Shown: piece after piece, positions 30,791 through 39,599 of the stretch
Numbering within the stretch: position 1 is the stretch's first letter
Layout: each line of letters starts with the position of its first letter
NCBI GenBank assembly: GCA_902776765.1
Contig: CACYRP010000016.1
Span: forward strand, 1-53,919
DNA from: Fibrobacter succinogenes
GTDB lineage: Bacteria; Fibrobacterota; Fibrobacteria; Fibrobacterales; Fibrobacteraceae
Direction: 5' to 3'
DNA length: 53,919 bases
Program-made: the position numbers and the translations under genes
Notes under the pieces: model-generated
Seen by the model: the letters and a program-made list of their open reading frames with translations, nothing else
Told to the model about the DNA's origin: nothing
Databases searched by the model: none

Positions 30791-33700
30791 TTATTGCCAA
30801 CTATTTTGGAACCCCATCCCAATGGAAAACTTTATTCTGGTCGGGCGGAGCACCTTGGGCAAGAACGTCAAGTGGATCGGATCCAACTTCCAGCCTCCGC
30901 GCAAATCGCCATCTTCCCCAATGCGGTCAAGCCCGCGAGCGAACGTGAGCGAAATGTCCAACGGAATACTTCCCCAAATTTTGTTGCTCATGCGGAAACT
31001 TAAACCCACAGAACGGTCCCAAAATCCATGTTTGGTGAACTTGTCTGTGAAGAAATCTCCGTTCCATGCGGCACCGATTTGCGTGAACAAATCTACGTAA
31101 AGACTGCGCGTTGTGAAGATCCAAAGATTGTGCCTCCAGTCATCGTAAATGGGGTAGAGGTAATGGAGTTCTGCCATTGCCGTTTTGGTGCCGGCGAGCG
31201 TGTAGTCTTCGTTACTGCGCAAGTACGGGTAACCATCAAGGAATACCGGGGTATAGAAGTATGAATCCAGCGTATCGCTTACATCGTCTGTGTCCCAGTG
31301 GAGAATGCTTGAAATTTTTCCACCGGCGGCAAGACGTGCGCCTAAGAGCGGTGTCGGGATACTTCCATATAAGTTAATTCCGAATTGATGGATCGTGAAA
31401 TTTCTGTAATGGGTCTTGATTTGACCATTTTCAGTAACGTAGAGTGTTCCGGGGCGGTTGAGGTCGGTGTTGGAGTACTGGTAATAAACGAGTGCTCCGT
31501 TCCCTTGGCCGGAAATTCCCGATCCGCCTTCGCCTTCGTGGTCTCCATAGAGCCCGAATCCGACGGTAGCGCTAAAACGTTTGTTGTACGTCCATTCGAG
31601 CGTGTCGTCGTAAAAGTTTACATTGGCCCAATCGTAACTGATGGCGGTTTGTAAAGTATCAATGCTCTTGAAAATGCTATAGCCTGCGGTTCCTGTAATG
31701 GCCTGTGTTGCAAAGGCGTATCGGTTTATACCGATGCTATCGCCGTGGTGTTCTCTGACGTTTTCATGTCGAATCGTATCTTGGCTTGTGTAATTAGCGT
31801 AGTTGTATGAAAGTCCAAGATCAATAGGCGTGCTATGGTTGTTCCATGAAATAAAGAATTCCTTTTCTTGTCTGGGGTTGAGCCCGCTTCCATTGATGTA
31901 GTCAAGGCCTTTTCCGAGTTCGAGTAACAATCCTAATTGCACGGTGTTCTTCTTGAGCGCATCGCTGATAACGACTGCAAGCCCGAGCTTTGCTTTGACT
32001 TCGCCATCACCAAACACGGTTAATGACGGAGCGTTTTCGCTAAAGCTCAAGATTGGCACGAACAATGGAATGTTGGGAATAGGCTTGTAATTGCGTTCGG
32101 CGCCTGCAAATTCACGGTCGACGAGTTCAAGATTTTTGTGAATTTTTTGCGGGAGCGTTCCGTGCAAGATGATTTCGCGTTGCGTGGTGTCTATGACGGC
32201 AACTTTGATTGTATCGCGGTGCTCCACTTGTTTCACGTCTTTGAGCAGGACTATTTTAGGAACGGTGCAACTTGTGGAATCCGCAGCATTTGCCTCTGCT
32301 TGCTTGTCAGTTGTTTTTGCATTTGCGGCTGCAAGTTTTGTTGTATCTGCAATGTTTGCGGTGTCGGAGCATGCAACCTGAATGGTATCTGCAATTTGCA
32401 AAACGCTATCGCGAGTTGAAACAACAATGCTGTCGCGGTAAACGGGGTCAGCTTCTTTCTTGTAAGGCAACTTGTAAAGTGAAAAACCGTCCTTGTCGTA
32501 CTGCGTAAAGAATATCGTATCGCCTGCAAGTGTCGGCGTGAATGCGCCACCAACAACGTTCGTGAGGGCACGTTCCTTGCCTGTGTTCAAATCCTTTTCG
32601 ATGAGGTTGAAAATGTTGTTTCTATTGCTTGCGAAAATAATCTTGTCGTTATCGAGCCAGGCAACATCGCGTTCATCGTAACCTTCGGTACACACGACTT
32701 TGAAGTTTGCGCCGTTGGAGTCGATGACTGCAATACCGCGCTGTACATCGTCAAAGAAACTGAATGCAATGCGCTTCCCGTCGGGACTGAATTTGGGACT
32801 GTAAATATTGTAGTAAAGGCGCGTAGAATCGGGCTTGAAAATATCAATGGGTTCTTCGGAAGAGATGCTTTTCAAGTCGCTTTTGAACGGCACCTTGCTC
32901 AATACGAATCGCGTGCTGAACGGCTCGCGGCGTACAAAGATAATAGAGTTCCCTTGCTTGTTGAATGACGGGTAGACGGCATCTACAAGGTAGGTGAGCG
33001 TTGCTTGATTCTTGTTCGTATCGCTTAACGCGATGTCAAAGTGCGCGTGGCCATCCTTGTCGCGGTTCTGGTAGCTGATGTAGGCGAGAATCGGGCCGTG
33101 CGTGCTGTCGTCATAAACGTCGATGCCCTTGTCGAACCACGGCTTTTTCGCCTTAAATCCTGATTTTGCGAATTTTGAAATATCGATAAGAGCGCTGTCG
33201 GCGCCTTCGATTTCGATATCGCCAACCTCAACTTTCGTGGAATCATTTTTGGATTGGTTCACTTCGGCTGGCTTATCCGGTTGGTGAGCTTGTCGAACCA
33301 CGTCTTTCGTCTTTAACGTATCTTCCAGCGGTATCTTGAACACGCTTCCGTCAAACCATGGTCCGCCAAAGTTCGAGACGCCATAAAGGTTCTTGCCGCT
33401 AACAACGGGGAAATCGTTCCAGAATGCATCCTTGGTGATTTTTACACCTTCGACCAATGTGCCGAGAGAATCTTTTTGCGCTTGGTAGTATTCAGTGATT
33501 TCTTTTTTCCAGGCGTTGTACAATTCTTTTTCGCTGATGCCGAGAACTTTTTTTATAGCTCCGTTCAACGTGGCGCGGTAGGGGCGCCCGAGTTCTTTCC
33601 AAATATTCGGGATGGCTTCGTCGCCGTAATGCTTTACAATGTAGAGCACGAGCGAAAAACCTTGTGTGTAAGGTCCAAGTTCGGCAAGGAGCGAGTTGTC

Positions 33701-34360
33701 CGAAAATTCGTGCATGTAGGGGAGCGTCATAAGGCTATCGTTGAGCGCTGCCGTGCGGAGGAGCATGTCGCGGTGCGTATCCCAGGAGTCAAAACCCATG
33801 CGCGATGATTCGTATTGCGCGGTTCCTTCAGCAAACCAAAGCGGTTGCAAAGTGAACGGAATCATGGAAACGAAATCTGTTCGGGTTCGTTCGTTGTAAT
33901 AGTCCGTAAATCCGAATTGGACACCGTAGAGGTTCGGGAATGTTTTGCTTCCACTTTCGATGCTCACGAGATGACTGAATTCGTGCGTGATAACATCTGA
34001 GATCCAGCCGTGGCTGCTGCGAATTTTAAAATCCCAGTTGGTGAGCCAAAGATTCACGGCATTTTCGCTAGGGATGGCGCTTCCGTTGCTGTAAAGAGCG
34101 TTGTTCAAGACAGCGCTCACGCGGCCGGGAAGTGCTTTATGGTAACGGCTGGTGACAGAATCGTAAACAGCTTCGGCATAGGCGGAAACTTTCGCTGCGT
34201 GTGTAGAGTATTCCATCGGGTAAATAAACTGGAAATGCTCTGTGCCTGCGGTTTTCCATTTAATATCGCTTTGGTTGCCGTAAAATCCGGCTGCGTTTGC
34301 TGCCCCTGCTATAAACAACGTGGAACAGACTGCAAAAATGCCTTTAATCTTAAACTTCAT
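30791..34360 (-). CDS. Giant secreted metallopeptidase-like, beta-propeller and outer-membrane barrel protein
   Basis: 1189 residues with signal peptide (GAANAAGF). The N-terminal ~280 residues resemble gluzincin metallopeptidases: HEFSH at 126-130 (HExxH) and a possible third ligand E178 in WFAEGT. Residues about 300-700 contain TolB/WD40-like propeller blades (FSPDGKRIAFSFFDD, DVAWLDNDKIIFASNRN, GGAFTPTLAGDTIFFTQYDKDG), interrupted by two low-complexity inserts. The C-terminal ~400 residues have alternating aromatic strands (ISWNNHSTPIDLGLSYNYANY) and a final aromatic strand, as in outer-membrane barrels. It is probably anchored in the outer membrane. A TTTTCTAAATT element lies 4 nt before the ATG. 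Confidence 0.75.
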   Translation of the reverse strand: MKFKIKGIFAVCSTLFIAGAANAAGFYGNQSDIKWKTAGTEHFQFIYPMEYSTHAAKVSAYAEAVYDSVTSRYHKALPGRVSAVLNNALYSNGSAIPSENAVNLWLTNWDFKIRSSHGWISDVITHEFSHLVSIESGSKTFPNLYGVQFGFTDYYNERTRTDFVSMIPFTLQPLWFAEGTAQYESSRMGFDSWDTHRDMLLRTAALNDSLMTLPYMHEFSDNSLLAELGPYTQGFSLVLYIVKHYGDEAIPNIWKELGRPYRATLNGAIKKVLGISEKELYNAWKKEITEYYQAQKDSLGTLVEGVKITKDAFWNDFPVVSGKNLYGVSNFGGPWFDGSVFKIPLEDTLKTKDVVRQAHQPDKPAEVNQSKNDSTKVEVGDIEIEGADSALIDISKFAKSGFKAKKPWFDKGIDVYDDSTHGPILAYISYQNRDKDGHAHFDIALSDTNKNQATLTYLVDAVYPSFNKQGNSIIFVRREPFSTRFVLSKVPFKSDLKSISSEEPIDIFKPDSTRLYYNIYSPKFSPDGKRIAFSFFDDVQRGIAVIDSNGANFKVVCTEGYDERDVAWLDNDKIIFASNRNNIFNLIEKDLNTGKERALTNVVGGAFTPTLAGDTIFFTQYDKDGFSLYKLPYKKEADPVYRDSIVVSTRDSVLQIADTIQVACSDTANIADTTKLAAANAKTTDKQAEANAADSTSCTVPKIVLLKDVKQVEHRDTIKVAVIDTTQREIILHGTLPQKIHKNLELVDREFAGAERNYKPIPNIPLFVPILSFSENAPSLTVFGDGEVKAKLGLAVVISDALKKNTVQLGLLLELGKGLDYINGSGLNPRQEKEFFISWNNHSTPIDLGLSYNYANYTSQDTIRHENVREHHGDSIGINRYAFATQAITGTAGYSIFKSIDTLQTAISYDWANVNFYDDTLEWTYNKRFSATVGFGLYGDHEGEGGSGISGQGNGALVYYQYSNTDLNRPGTLYVTENGQIKTHYRNFTIHQFGINLYGSIPTPLLGARLAAGGKISSILHWDTDDVSDTLDSYFYTPVFLDGYPYLRSNEDYTLAGTKTAMAELHYLYPIYDDWRHNLWIFTTRSLYVDLFTQIGAAWNGDFFTDKFTKHGFWDRSVGLSFRMSNKIWGSIPLDISLTFARGLDRIGEDGDLRGGWKLDPIHLTFLPKVLRPTRIKFSIGMGFQNSWQ

Positions 34361-34364
34361 AATT

Positions 34365-34372
34365 GTAATTTA
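34365..34372 (-). promoter_or_regulatory. TTTTCTAAATT element 4 nt before the giant surface protein gene
   Basis: TAAATTAC preceded by TTTTC on the minus strand, four bases before the ATG at 34360, without a ribosome-binding site. Confidence 0.4.
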
Positions 34373-34390
34373 GAAAATCGCGAACAAATA

Positions 34391-34415
34391 AAAAACCGCA
34401 CGAATGTACATGCGG
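34391..34415 (-). terminator. Possible second terminator upstream of the giant gene
   Basis: CCGCA and TGCGG (34396-34415) enclose 10 nt, and on the minus strand a T-rich run follows. It is ~180 bp beyond the endoglucanase terminator, so it may end a short RNA or a read-through transcript. Confidence 0.4.
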
Positions 34416-34476
34416 CTTATATTTGGAGGAGATGAGGATTCTTATTGTTTTATAAAAATATGTAATATCTTCATTG

Positions 34477-34572
34477 CTAATTATCCTTAAAAGAAATAGT
34501 CTTGTGCACTGCTGTATCGACCGTATCGCTTTTGCGGAAAACCTCGTAGCTCAATGGCGCTTGCCGTCGACC
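34477..34572 (-). pseudogene. Possible remnant of a coding region
   Basis: An open stretch reads LSYEVFRKSDTVDTAVHKTI and SFKDN before a stop at 34477. The region just upstream reads GFEVDGKRH in another frame. The composition is protein-like and similar to ends of secreted proteins here, but no start, ribosome-binding site or family is visible. It may be a decayed gene or chance. Confidence 0.2.
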
Positions 34573-34595
34573 TCAAAGCCCGCTGTTGCGGCTAC

Positions 34596-34624
34596 AAAAA
34601 AAGCCACGCATTTCTGCGCAGCTT
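34596..34624 (-). terminator. Intrinsic terminator after the endoglucanase gene
   Basis: On the minus strand a ten-pair stem with two G-U pairs and a GAAA tetraloop (34601-34624) is followed by seven T. It lies 22 bp past the stop. Confidence 0.75.
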
Positions 34625-34646
34625 TTATGGGAATCTAAGGAAAAAT

Positions 34647-36629
34647 TTATTTTCCGACGCCGAGAGCCTTGTCCAAGCCTTCGATCAACTTGCCGTTTTC
34701 GATCACGGAGAAGTTGCCCGTGTAGCCCCAGTGAGTCCAAGGAATTTGGAGCGTGTCGCAGATTTCGCGCATGGCGGTCAAGTAGTTGATTCGGGATTCG
34801 GCTGTAGAACGGAGGTTCAAAGCGCCGAATTCATTGATGATAACCGGAACGTTGTTCTTGGCGGCCCATTTCTTGGCAACGAGAATTTGTTCCAAAATGG
34901 CTTCCTTGCTGCCGGTCTTGTAGTAGTTCTTGATGTTCGTCTTCACGTAAGGTTTTGTGCTCTTGTTGACGCCGAAGTCTCCAGAAACCGTAGACCATTT
35001 TGCCGGATCGTATGGGAACGGAATATCGTGGATTGTGGCGTAGTCCGTCCAGGAACCGCCCTGATGCGTGAAGGCGAACGGTTCGTAAGTGTGGATAACG
35101 TAGATGATATTGTTATCGGTGAACGGAGTGCGCTTGGCTAGGAGGCTGATGGAGTACCACTGGGCATCACCGAAGAGGATTGTATGCTTGGTGTTGACCG
35201 AGCGAATGGCGTCAATCATGGCCTGGGCTGCAACGGTCCACTGGGCTGCGGTAACCTTACCATCGCTCATGTCCGGTTCGTTCAAAAGTTCAAAGAACAA
35301 GTCTTCACGAGTATTTTCGGCATAGTGCGCTGCAACATGCTTCCAAGTTTCTGCCATCATCTTGATGTAATTCGTGTCCTTGGCGCTTGTGGTGTTGTAG
35401 CTGTTGTCGTATTCGTGGTAGTCGATCACGAGAGACATGTTGTGCTTGGCGGTCCATTCAACGAAGGAATCGAGAACCATGAACAATGTGTCGTCATCGA
35501 ACTTGAGTTCAGCATCGGTGCTCTTGACGAATGCGTCGCGGTTTGTGGCATAGAGGTCTAGGTCAATCGGCAAGCGGAGGCTCTTGAAACCGTTTTCGGA
35601 GAGGATCTGGACATCCTTTTCACCCAATTCAAAGGATTTAAACTTGCCGTCGGCATTTTCGAGCCAGTTGGTGAAGTTTACACCCTTGTTGAGATACTTC
35701 ATGGCCTTTTCTTGCAACGGATTTGTTACAGCAATATCTGCGTCGGTGAATGTGACTGTCGGAATGACCGGATCCTTGATTTCCATGTCCGGCTTATCCT
35801 TTTCGACTTCGGAGGTGTCTTGCAGATAAAGGTTGTCTATGAATAGCGAGTCCGAAATAGCTTTGTTCTTGTTGCCTTTGGCTTGGAAACTGATGGCTCT
35901 GATGTTCTTGGCATCAAATGCCACTTCCTTGCCCCAGCCACCTTGTACAAGGTCCTTGAAGCGGATAACGGCTTGTTTCCAAGTTCTAGAAGCGGCGACC
36001 TTTGCAAGATGCACATCGTAATCTTTAACATCGGTGACTTCGATATGTACTTCGTGAGCGCCACCTTTATACCAGTATGTGATCCCGCCGAAACGTCCGT
36101 TAGCGCTATCCGGATCAACTTGTACACCCCAGCCCACATATGGTTCGTATTCGTAATCGCCGCGATCGAGCGTATAGCTGACTAACAAAGCCTTGGTAGA
36201 ACCGTTGTTGACGGTAGCCGGTATAATGTCACCTTCGGCGTTGAGCGGAGTCGTGATGATGGAGGCACCGCCATTGTTATTGTCGTTGTATGTGTACCAA
36301 TAATTATCGAGATTGTTTTTGTTGTCGCCGTCTTCAAAGTCGTCCACTAAAACACCGAGACCCTGCGGGAGTGTGATGGGGCCTTCTGCAGGGAGTGTAG
36401 ACGGATCAACCGTCCCAGCAGAGCTGGATGATTCGGTTGTGATATCCGCAATTGAGGAACTAGAGGTGAGCTCCGTTGAGCCGCTGGAACCTGGAACTGG
36501 GTTTTCTGTGCCAGTGCCCGGATTATTCGCAAATTGCGTATCGGAATTATCGTCGCCGCAGGCTGTAAGTGCCATTGCGGTTGCAATGCCGAGAACGCTT
36601 AACGAAGTGTATAAATTCTTGAGTTGCAT
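34647..36629 (-). CDS. Lipoprotein endoglucanase: GH5 with CBM11-like module
   Basis: 660 residues. Lipobox LTACG, then a Ser/Thr/Pro linker (to about residue 85). Residues ~90-275 form a CBM11-like domain (LVDDFEDGDNKNNLDNYWY, GITYWYKGGAHEVHIEV, FIDNLYL). The GH5 barrel (~310-655) shows KGVNFTNWLE, SLRLPIDLDLY, VIDYHEY, FFELLNEPD with acid/base E451, IIYVIHTYEPFAFTHQG, and IINEFGAL with nucleophile E600, then THWGYTGNF. It should cleave beta-1,4-glucans such as cellulose, mixed-linkage glucan or similar at the cell surface. AGAGG precedes the ATG. It is a single-gene unit with its own terminator. Cell-bound cellulases of this plan fit Fibrobacter. Confidence 0.9.
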   Translation of the reverse strand: MQLKNLYTSLSVLGIATAMALTACGDDNSDTQFANNPGTGTENPVPGSSGSTELTSSSSIADITTESSSSAGTVDPSTLPAEGPITLPQGLGVLVDDFEDGDNKNNLDNYWYTYNDNNNGGASIITTPLNAEGDIIPATVNNGSTKALLVSYTLDRGDYEYEPYVGWGVQVDPDSANGRFGGITYWYKGGAHEVHIEVTDVKDYDVHLAKVAASRTWKQAVIRFKDLVQGGWGKEVAFDAKNIRAISFQAKGNKNKAISDSLFIDNLYLQDTSEVEKDKPDMEIKDPVIPTVTFTDADIAVTNPLQEKAMKYLNKGVNFTNWLENADGKFKSFELGEKDVQILSENGFKSLRLPIDLDLYATNRDAFVKSTDAELKFDDDTLFMVLDSFVEWTAKHNMSLVIDYHEYDNSYNTTSAKDTNYIKMMAETWKHVAAHYAENTREDLFFELLNEPDMSDGKVTAAQWTVAAQAMIDAIRSVNTKHTILFGDAQWYSISLLAKRTPFTDNNIIYVIHTYEPFAFTHQGGSWTDYATIHDIPFPYDPAKWSTVSGDFGVNKSTKPYVKTNIKNYYKTGSKEAILEQILVAKKWAAKNNVPVIINEFGALNLRSTAESRINYLTAMREICDTLQIPWTHWGYTGNFSVIENGKLIEGLDKALGVGK

Positions 36630-36833
36630 ATGGCCTCTTATGGAATTTTAATTTCTATCAAAAAATATATTGGTGGTATTATTATATAGCTGAAAAAATC
36701 GAAAACCGTAATTATAACTGTATTAAGTGTTTTGTTAAAAAATCCTGTTTTTGTAAGAAAAACGCACAAAAAACTTTTATTTTGATGCCTTTGAACATTG
36801 TGCATACTGTAAACTTTTTATCTTGCACTTTGG

Positions 36834-38213
36834 ATGCGCTATTTTTCGGAAATTTATCACGAATCGACCCAGTACATTCCCCATGGAAGTGGGGATCCTG
36901 TCATTATGCATTGGGAAAAGCAAGCGTATGCCGATAAGCGCTATGAGCTCTGCCAGAGGTTTCCGCTCACGGCTGGTTTTATGCCTCTTTTGGCTCCGGT
37001 TTCGGCGGATTACTTAGATCCGGTTGGCGTTTATGCGGTTGTGCATGAATCGGATGTTCCCGATGGCGTTTATTATGTTGATCTTGATGACTCGAAACTT
37101 GTAAAACTTGGGGGCGAGGATGTTCGCAAGGCGATTCTTTCGGCGTTCCCGGAACAAGAATTTGTTAAAGAAGCGCAAACGATTTTCCTTTACACGGGAA
37201 TTCTAGAACGCGCTGTTTGGCGATTCCGCGAAGCAGCGTATCGCCAAGTGCAAATGGATGTGGGGTCTGCCTGCGCTAATACGATTCTTCTTGCAAAGTC
37301 AAGAGGACAAAAGGTTTTTACGCTTGGCGGATTCGTCGATGATTCCATCGCAGTGGCGCTTAAGCTTGGCGCTACAGAAATGCCGATGGCTGCCATTGCG
37401 ATTTTCCCTGAAAAGAGCATGGTCGCTTTCAATTCTGTAGATGATGGTGTTGGTGAGTTAGCTTATTCGAACCATGCCGAAATGAATGCCTACGTGGGCG
37501 AAAACGAGGGTGCTTTTGATATCTCTCGCTATCCGTCGCGATTCATGCTGCAAAATCATCTCGAAAATATTGATGACTTGAATCTTTGCATGAAGGTGCG
37601 GCGCTTGAATGCTCAGGCTTTGCCGGGCGATGAGTTTCCGCTTACGCCTTCGAAATTCACGAAAGAATACTATTTGCGCGAGCTGTGGTATTTGCGTACG
37701 GACCGTAAAATAAAAGCTCCGTTTGTTCATGGATCGCTCGATTTGGACGATTTCTCCTCGTTATTACGTTGGTTAGAATTGGCGCAAATCAATGCGTTTG
37801 GAGCGGGGCTTATCAAGATTTGGATTGTCGTTTTTGATGTGATGTTTGTGTATGCGGGCGTGTACCGCTATATTCCGGTACGCAAGTCCATTTACATGCA
37901 AAGTGGTTCTGCAAATCCGAAAAGATTTGTCAAGTGCTTTGCCGTTCCCGAACAAGTTCAAAATGCGATGTTTGCGGTGGTGCTGACTTCGAACTTGAAT
38001 GAGTCCTGCAAAGTACTTGGAAATCGCGGCTACCGCTACATGAACTTGAATGCGGGTGTGCTGACGGAATCGCTATATGTTTCGGCGCGCCTGCTCAACA
38101 AAACAGCTCGCGAAGAACATTTCTTCTACCATGATGAACTGAAAAAACTTCTGGATATCCCAGAAGCGGAAAGCATTATCTCGACAGTTGTTGTGGGTAA
38201 AGGCGGAAAGTAG
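36834..38213 (+). CDS. Tandem nitroreductase (SagB/ThcOx-like) protein
   Basis: 459 residues with two related halves. The first (about 55-215) reads GVYYVDLDDSKLVKLGGEDVR, RFREAAYRQVQMDVGSACAN and FTLGGFVDDSIAVALKLG, which is the order seen in SagB-type FMN dehydrogenases (GLYYYD, YR....D.G....N, GAFDDD). The second (about 325-455) has GYRYMNLNAGVLTESLYVSARLLN and FFYHDELKKLLDIPEAESII. Such enzymes oxidise azolines in modified peptides or do other FMN redox work. No YcaO cyclodehydratase or precursor peptide is visible nearby, so the substrate is unknown. It lacks a signal peptide, so it is cytoplasmic. Confidence 0.6.
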   Translation: MRYFSEIYHESTQYIPHGSGDPVIMHWEKQAYADKRYELCQRFPLTAGFMPLLAPVSADYLDPVGVYAVVHESDVPDGVYYVDLDDSKLVKLGGEDVRKAILSAFPEQEFVKEAQTIFLYTGILERAVWRFREAAYRQVQMDVGSACANTILLAKSRGQKVFTLGGFVDDSIAVALKLGATEMPMAAIAIFPEKSMVAFNSVDDGVGELAYSNHAEMNAYVGENEGAFDISRYPSRFMLQNHLENIDDLNLCMKVRRLNAQALPGDEFPLTPSKFTKEYYLRELWYLRTDRKIKAPFVHGSLDLDDFSSLLRWLELAQINAFGAGLIKIWIVVFDVMFVYAGVYRYIPVRKSIYMQSGSANPKRFVKCFAVPEQVQNAMFAVVLTSNLNESCKVLGNRGYRYMNLNAGVLTESLYVSARLLNKTAREEHFFYHDELKKLLDIPEAESIISTVVVGKGGK

Positions 38214-38220
38214 ACATGTC

Positions 38221-38250
38221 ACCCCGGCCATTGTGCCGGGGTCGCCTTTT
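38221..38250. terminator. Terminator between the SagB-like gene and lrgB
   Basis: Eight-bp stem ACCCCGGC/GCCGGGGT with a 6-nt loop (38221-38242), followed by CGCCTTTT. It lies between convergent genes. Confidence 0.7.
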
Positions 38251-38253
38251 GTG

Positions 38254-38922
38254 TCATCCAAAGACTCTTAGCAGTACCGGCGTTATAAACACAGTCACAA
38301 CACCTGCAACGCCTATCGAAAGGCTGCTCATGGCGCCTTGGACTTCTCCGATTTCCATCGCTTTTGTTGTGCCGAGTGCGTGGCTTGCTGTACCGATGGC
38401 AACACCTTGCGCTACCGGATTCTTGATGCGGAAAAATCTGCAAACGAGCGGCGCCGTAACAGCGCCCGTGATTCCCGTGATGACTATCGAGACAATCGTG
38501 ATGGACGGAATGCCGCCAATTTGTTCGGATACAACGGAACCCATCGGGATGGTTATTGATTTTGGAATGAGAGAAAGCATGAGCGTCTTGCTGATTCCGA
38601 AAATCTTTGCGCAGGCGATAACGCAAACGATGCTTACCGTGCTACCGACAACAATTCCCGCGAGAATTGGGAGCCACGCATTTTTCAGGGCTTGAATGTG
38701 TCTGTACAAAGGAACAGCAAGTAAAACCGTTACAGGTCCGAGGAAAAATGAAATGTAATCGCCGCCAACTTTGTATGTATCGTAGCTGATTCCCGTGATG
38801 GTCAAAAATCCAATGATGAGAATAGTGGCGATGAGAATCGGGTTAAATAGTGGATTGCGCCACTTGTTGCGTATGGATACGCCGATTTCAAAAGCGATAA
38901 TGGTAAGAATTATTCCGAACAT
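38254..38922 (-). CDS. lrgB: LrgB-family membrane protein
   Basis: 222 residues, the usual size, with six or more hydrophobic segments. YISFFLGPVTVLLAVPLYRH, LIPKSITIPMGSVVSEQIGG, and GTASHALGTTKAMEIGEVQGAMSSL (split over the hydrophobic C-terminal part) are strong LrgB/YohK signatures. With LrgA it forms a membrane system tied to murein hydrolase control, holin-like functions or pyruvate-type transport. It follows lrgA by 6 nt. Confidence 0.9.
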   Translation of the reverse strand: MFGIILTIIAFEIGVSIRNKWRNPLFNPILIATILIIGFLTITGISYDTYKVGGDYISFFLGPVTVLLAVPLYRHIQALKNAWLPILAGIVVGSTVSIVCVIACAKIFGISKTLMLSLIPKSITIPMGSVVSEQIGGIPSITIVSIVITGITGAVTAPLVCRFFRIKNPVAQGVAIGTASHALGTTKAMEIGEVQGAMSSLSIGVAGVVTVFITPVLLRVFG

Positions 38923-38928
38923 GGCGTG

Positions 38929-39288
38929 CTAGGGGTTTTTGTTTTTTGATTTTTTGCTAAGGAGTTGAACGGTCCAACCTGTGGCTGCCATCGTTACGAT
39001 GGTAATGACTATACAGAGAAACAGCAAAAGTGGCCATTGGCTTTTAACGTCATCGCCAACGAGCATAAGGCCGATTGCGGGCGGCAAGAAGAAAAACGCG
39101 AGGCGCTTCAAAAAGAAATCGCTAATCTCACGAATTTGTTCTAATTTAACAATCTTGAGGCAAAGCAAAAGGAGCAAAATGAGCATTCCGAGAATGTTGC
39201 CGGGCACAGGAATTCCCGTGAAATCGTGAATTAAATCGCCTGCGTAGCAAATCCCTAAAATCAGGGCCAGTTGTAAAAGAATTCGCAT
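38929..39288 (-). CDS. lrgA: LrgA/CidA-family holin-like membrane protein
   Basis: 119 residues with four hydrophobic segments. GIPVPGNILGMLILLLLL and FFFLPPAIGLMLVGDDVKSQW are typical of LrgA/CidA. It is the first gene of the lrgAB pair. TATCTTTG lies 5 nt before the ATG, with TTTG 18 bp farther upstream, the best match in this window to a complete Bacteroidetes-type promoter. Confidence 0.9.
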   Translation of the reverse strand: MRILLQLALILGICYAGDLIHDFTGIPVPGNILGMLILLLLLCLKIVKLEQIREISDFFLKRLAFFFLPPAIGLMLVGDDVKSQWPLLLFLCIVITIVTMAATGWTVQLLSKKSKNKNP

Positions 39289-39293
39289 GGGCG

Positions 39294-39301
39294 CAAAGAT
39301 A
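39294..39301 (-). promoter_or_regulatory. TAnnTTTG promoter of lrgAB with -33 TTTG
   Basis: TATCTTTG (minus strand), preceded by an 18-bp spacer and TTTG; only 5 nt to the ATG at 39288 and no ribosome-binding site. The upstream TTTG lies in a small ACACC/GGTGT palindrome (39316-39328). Confidence 0.55.
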
Positions 39302-39345
39302 GAAAATAAGGGTTTACACCAAAGGTGTTTTTTTTAATGCAAAAA

Positions 39346-39444
39346 GTACATCATGCGGGCGGGCCCCAGCTCGGAGTTGACGCCTACGGCGTCAGCGGCT
39401 TCACTCGGTCATGAACGCCTACTAGCAGTCGTTCGCGACTCTCG
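39346..39444. repeat. Dispersed repeat, inverted relative to 30737 and 2126
   Basis: 39346-39372 is a near-copy, inverted, of 30737-30764. GACGCC-TAC-GGCGTC follows at 39379-39393. CGCGACTCTCG at 39434-39444 is the inverse of 2126-2136. The remainder of the 311-bp gap up to fmt holds AT-rich sequence and the fmt promoter element, with no gene. Confidence 0.6.
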
Positions 39445-39587
39445 TTTTGCACGCTACTGCGAAGAAAATACCTTGGCCGATGCTTTTTTCTTTTAACGAT
39501 TTATTTTTGCTTCTATAGATAATTAAACTTCTCGCTTATACTAGAGTAAGATGTTTTTAGATAAAACTTAGAACTAATCTCAAATGC

Positions 39588-39595
39588 TATATTGT
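39588..39595 (+). promoter_or_regulatory. TAnnTT-type element 4 nt before fmt
   Basis: TATATTGT ends four bases before the ATG at 39600; no ribosome-binding site. An in-frame GTG at 39594 would overlap the element and is less likely to be the start. Confidence 0.4.
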
Positions 39596-39599
39596 GAGT

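Noticed and set aside
34540..34600. A tRNA suggested by GTAGCTCAATGG (D-arm-like)
   Set aside because: No acceptor stem, anticodon arm or GGTTCGAATCC T-arm follows at the right distance.
39316..39334. Terminator-like ACACC-AAA-GGTGT hairpin with T run on the plus strand
   Set aside because: No plus-strand gene ends before it; it overlaps the upstream part of the lrgA promoter, so a 5-bp stem here is more likely chance or regulatory.
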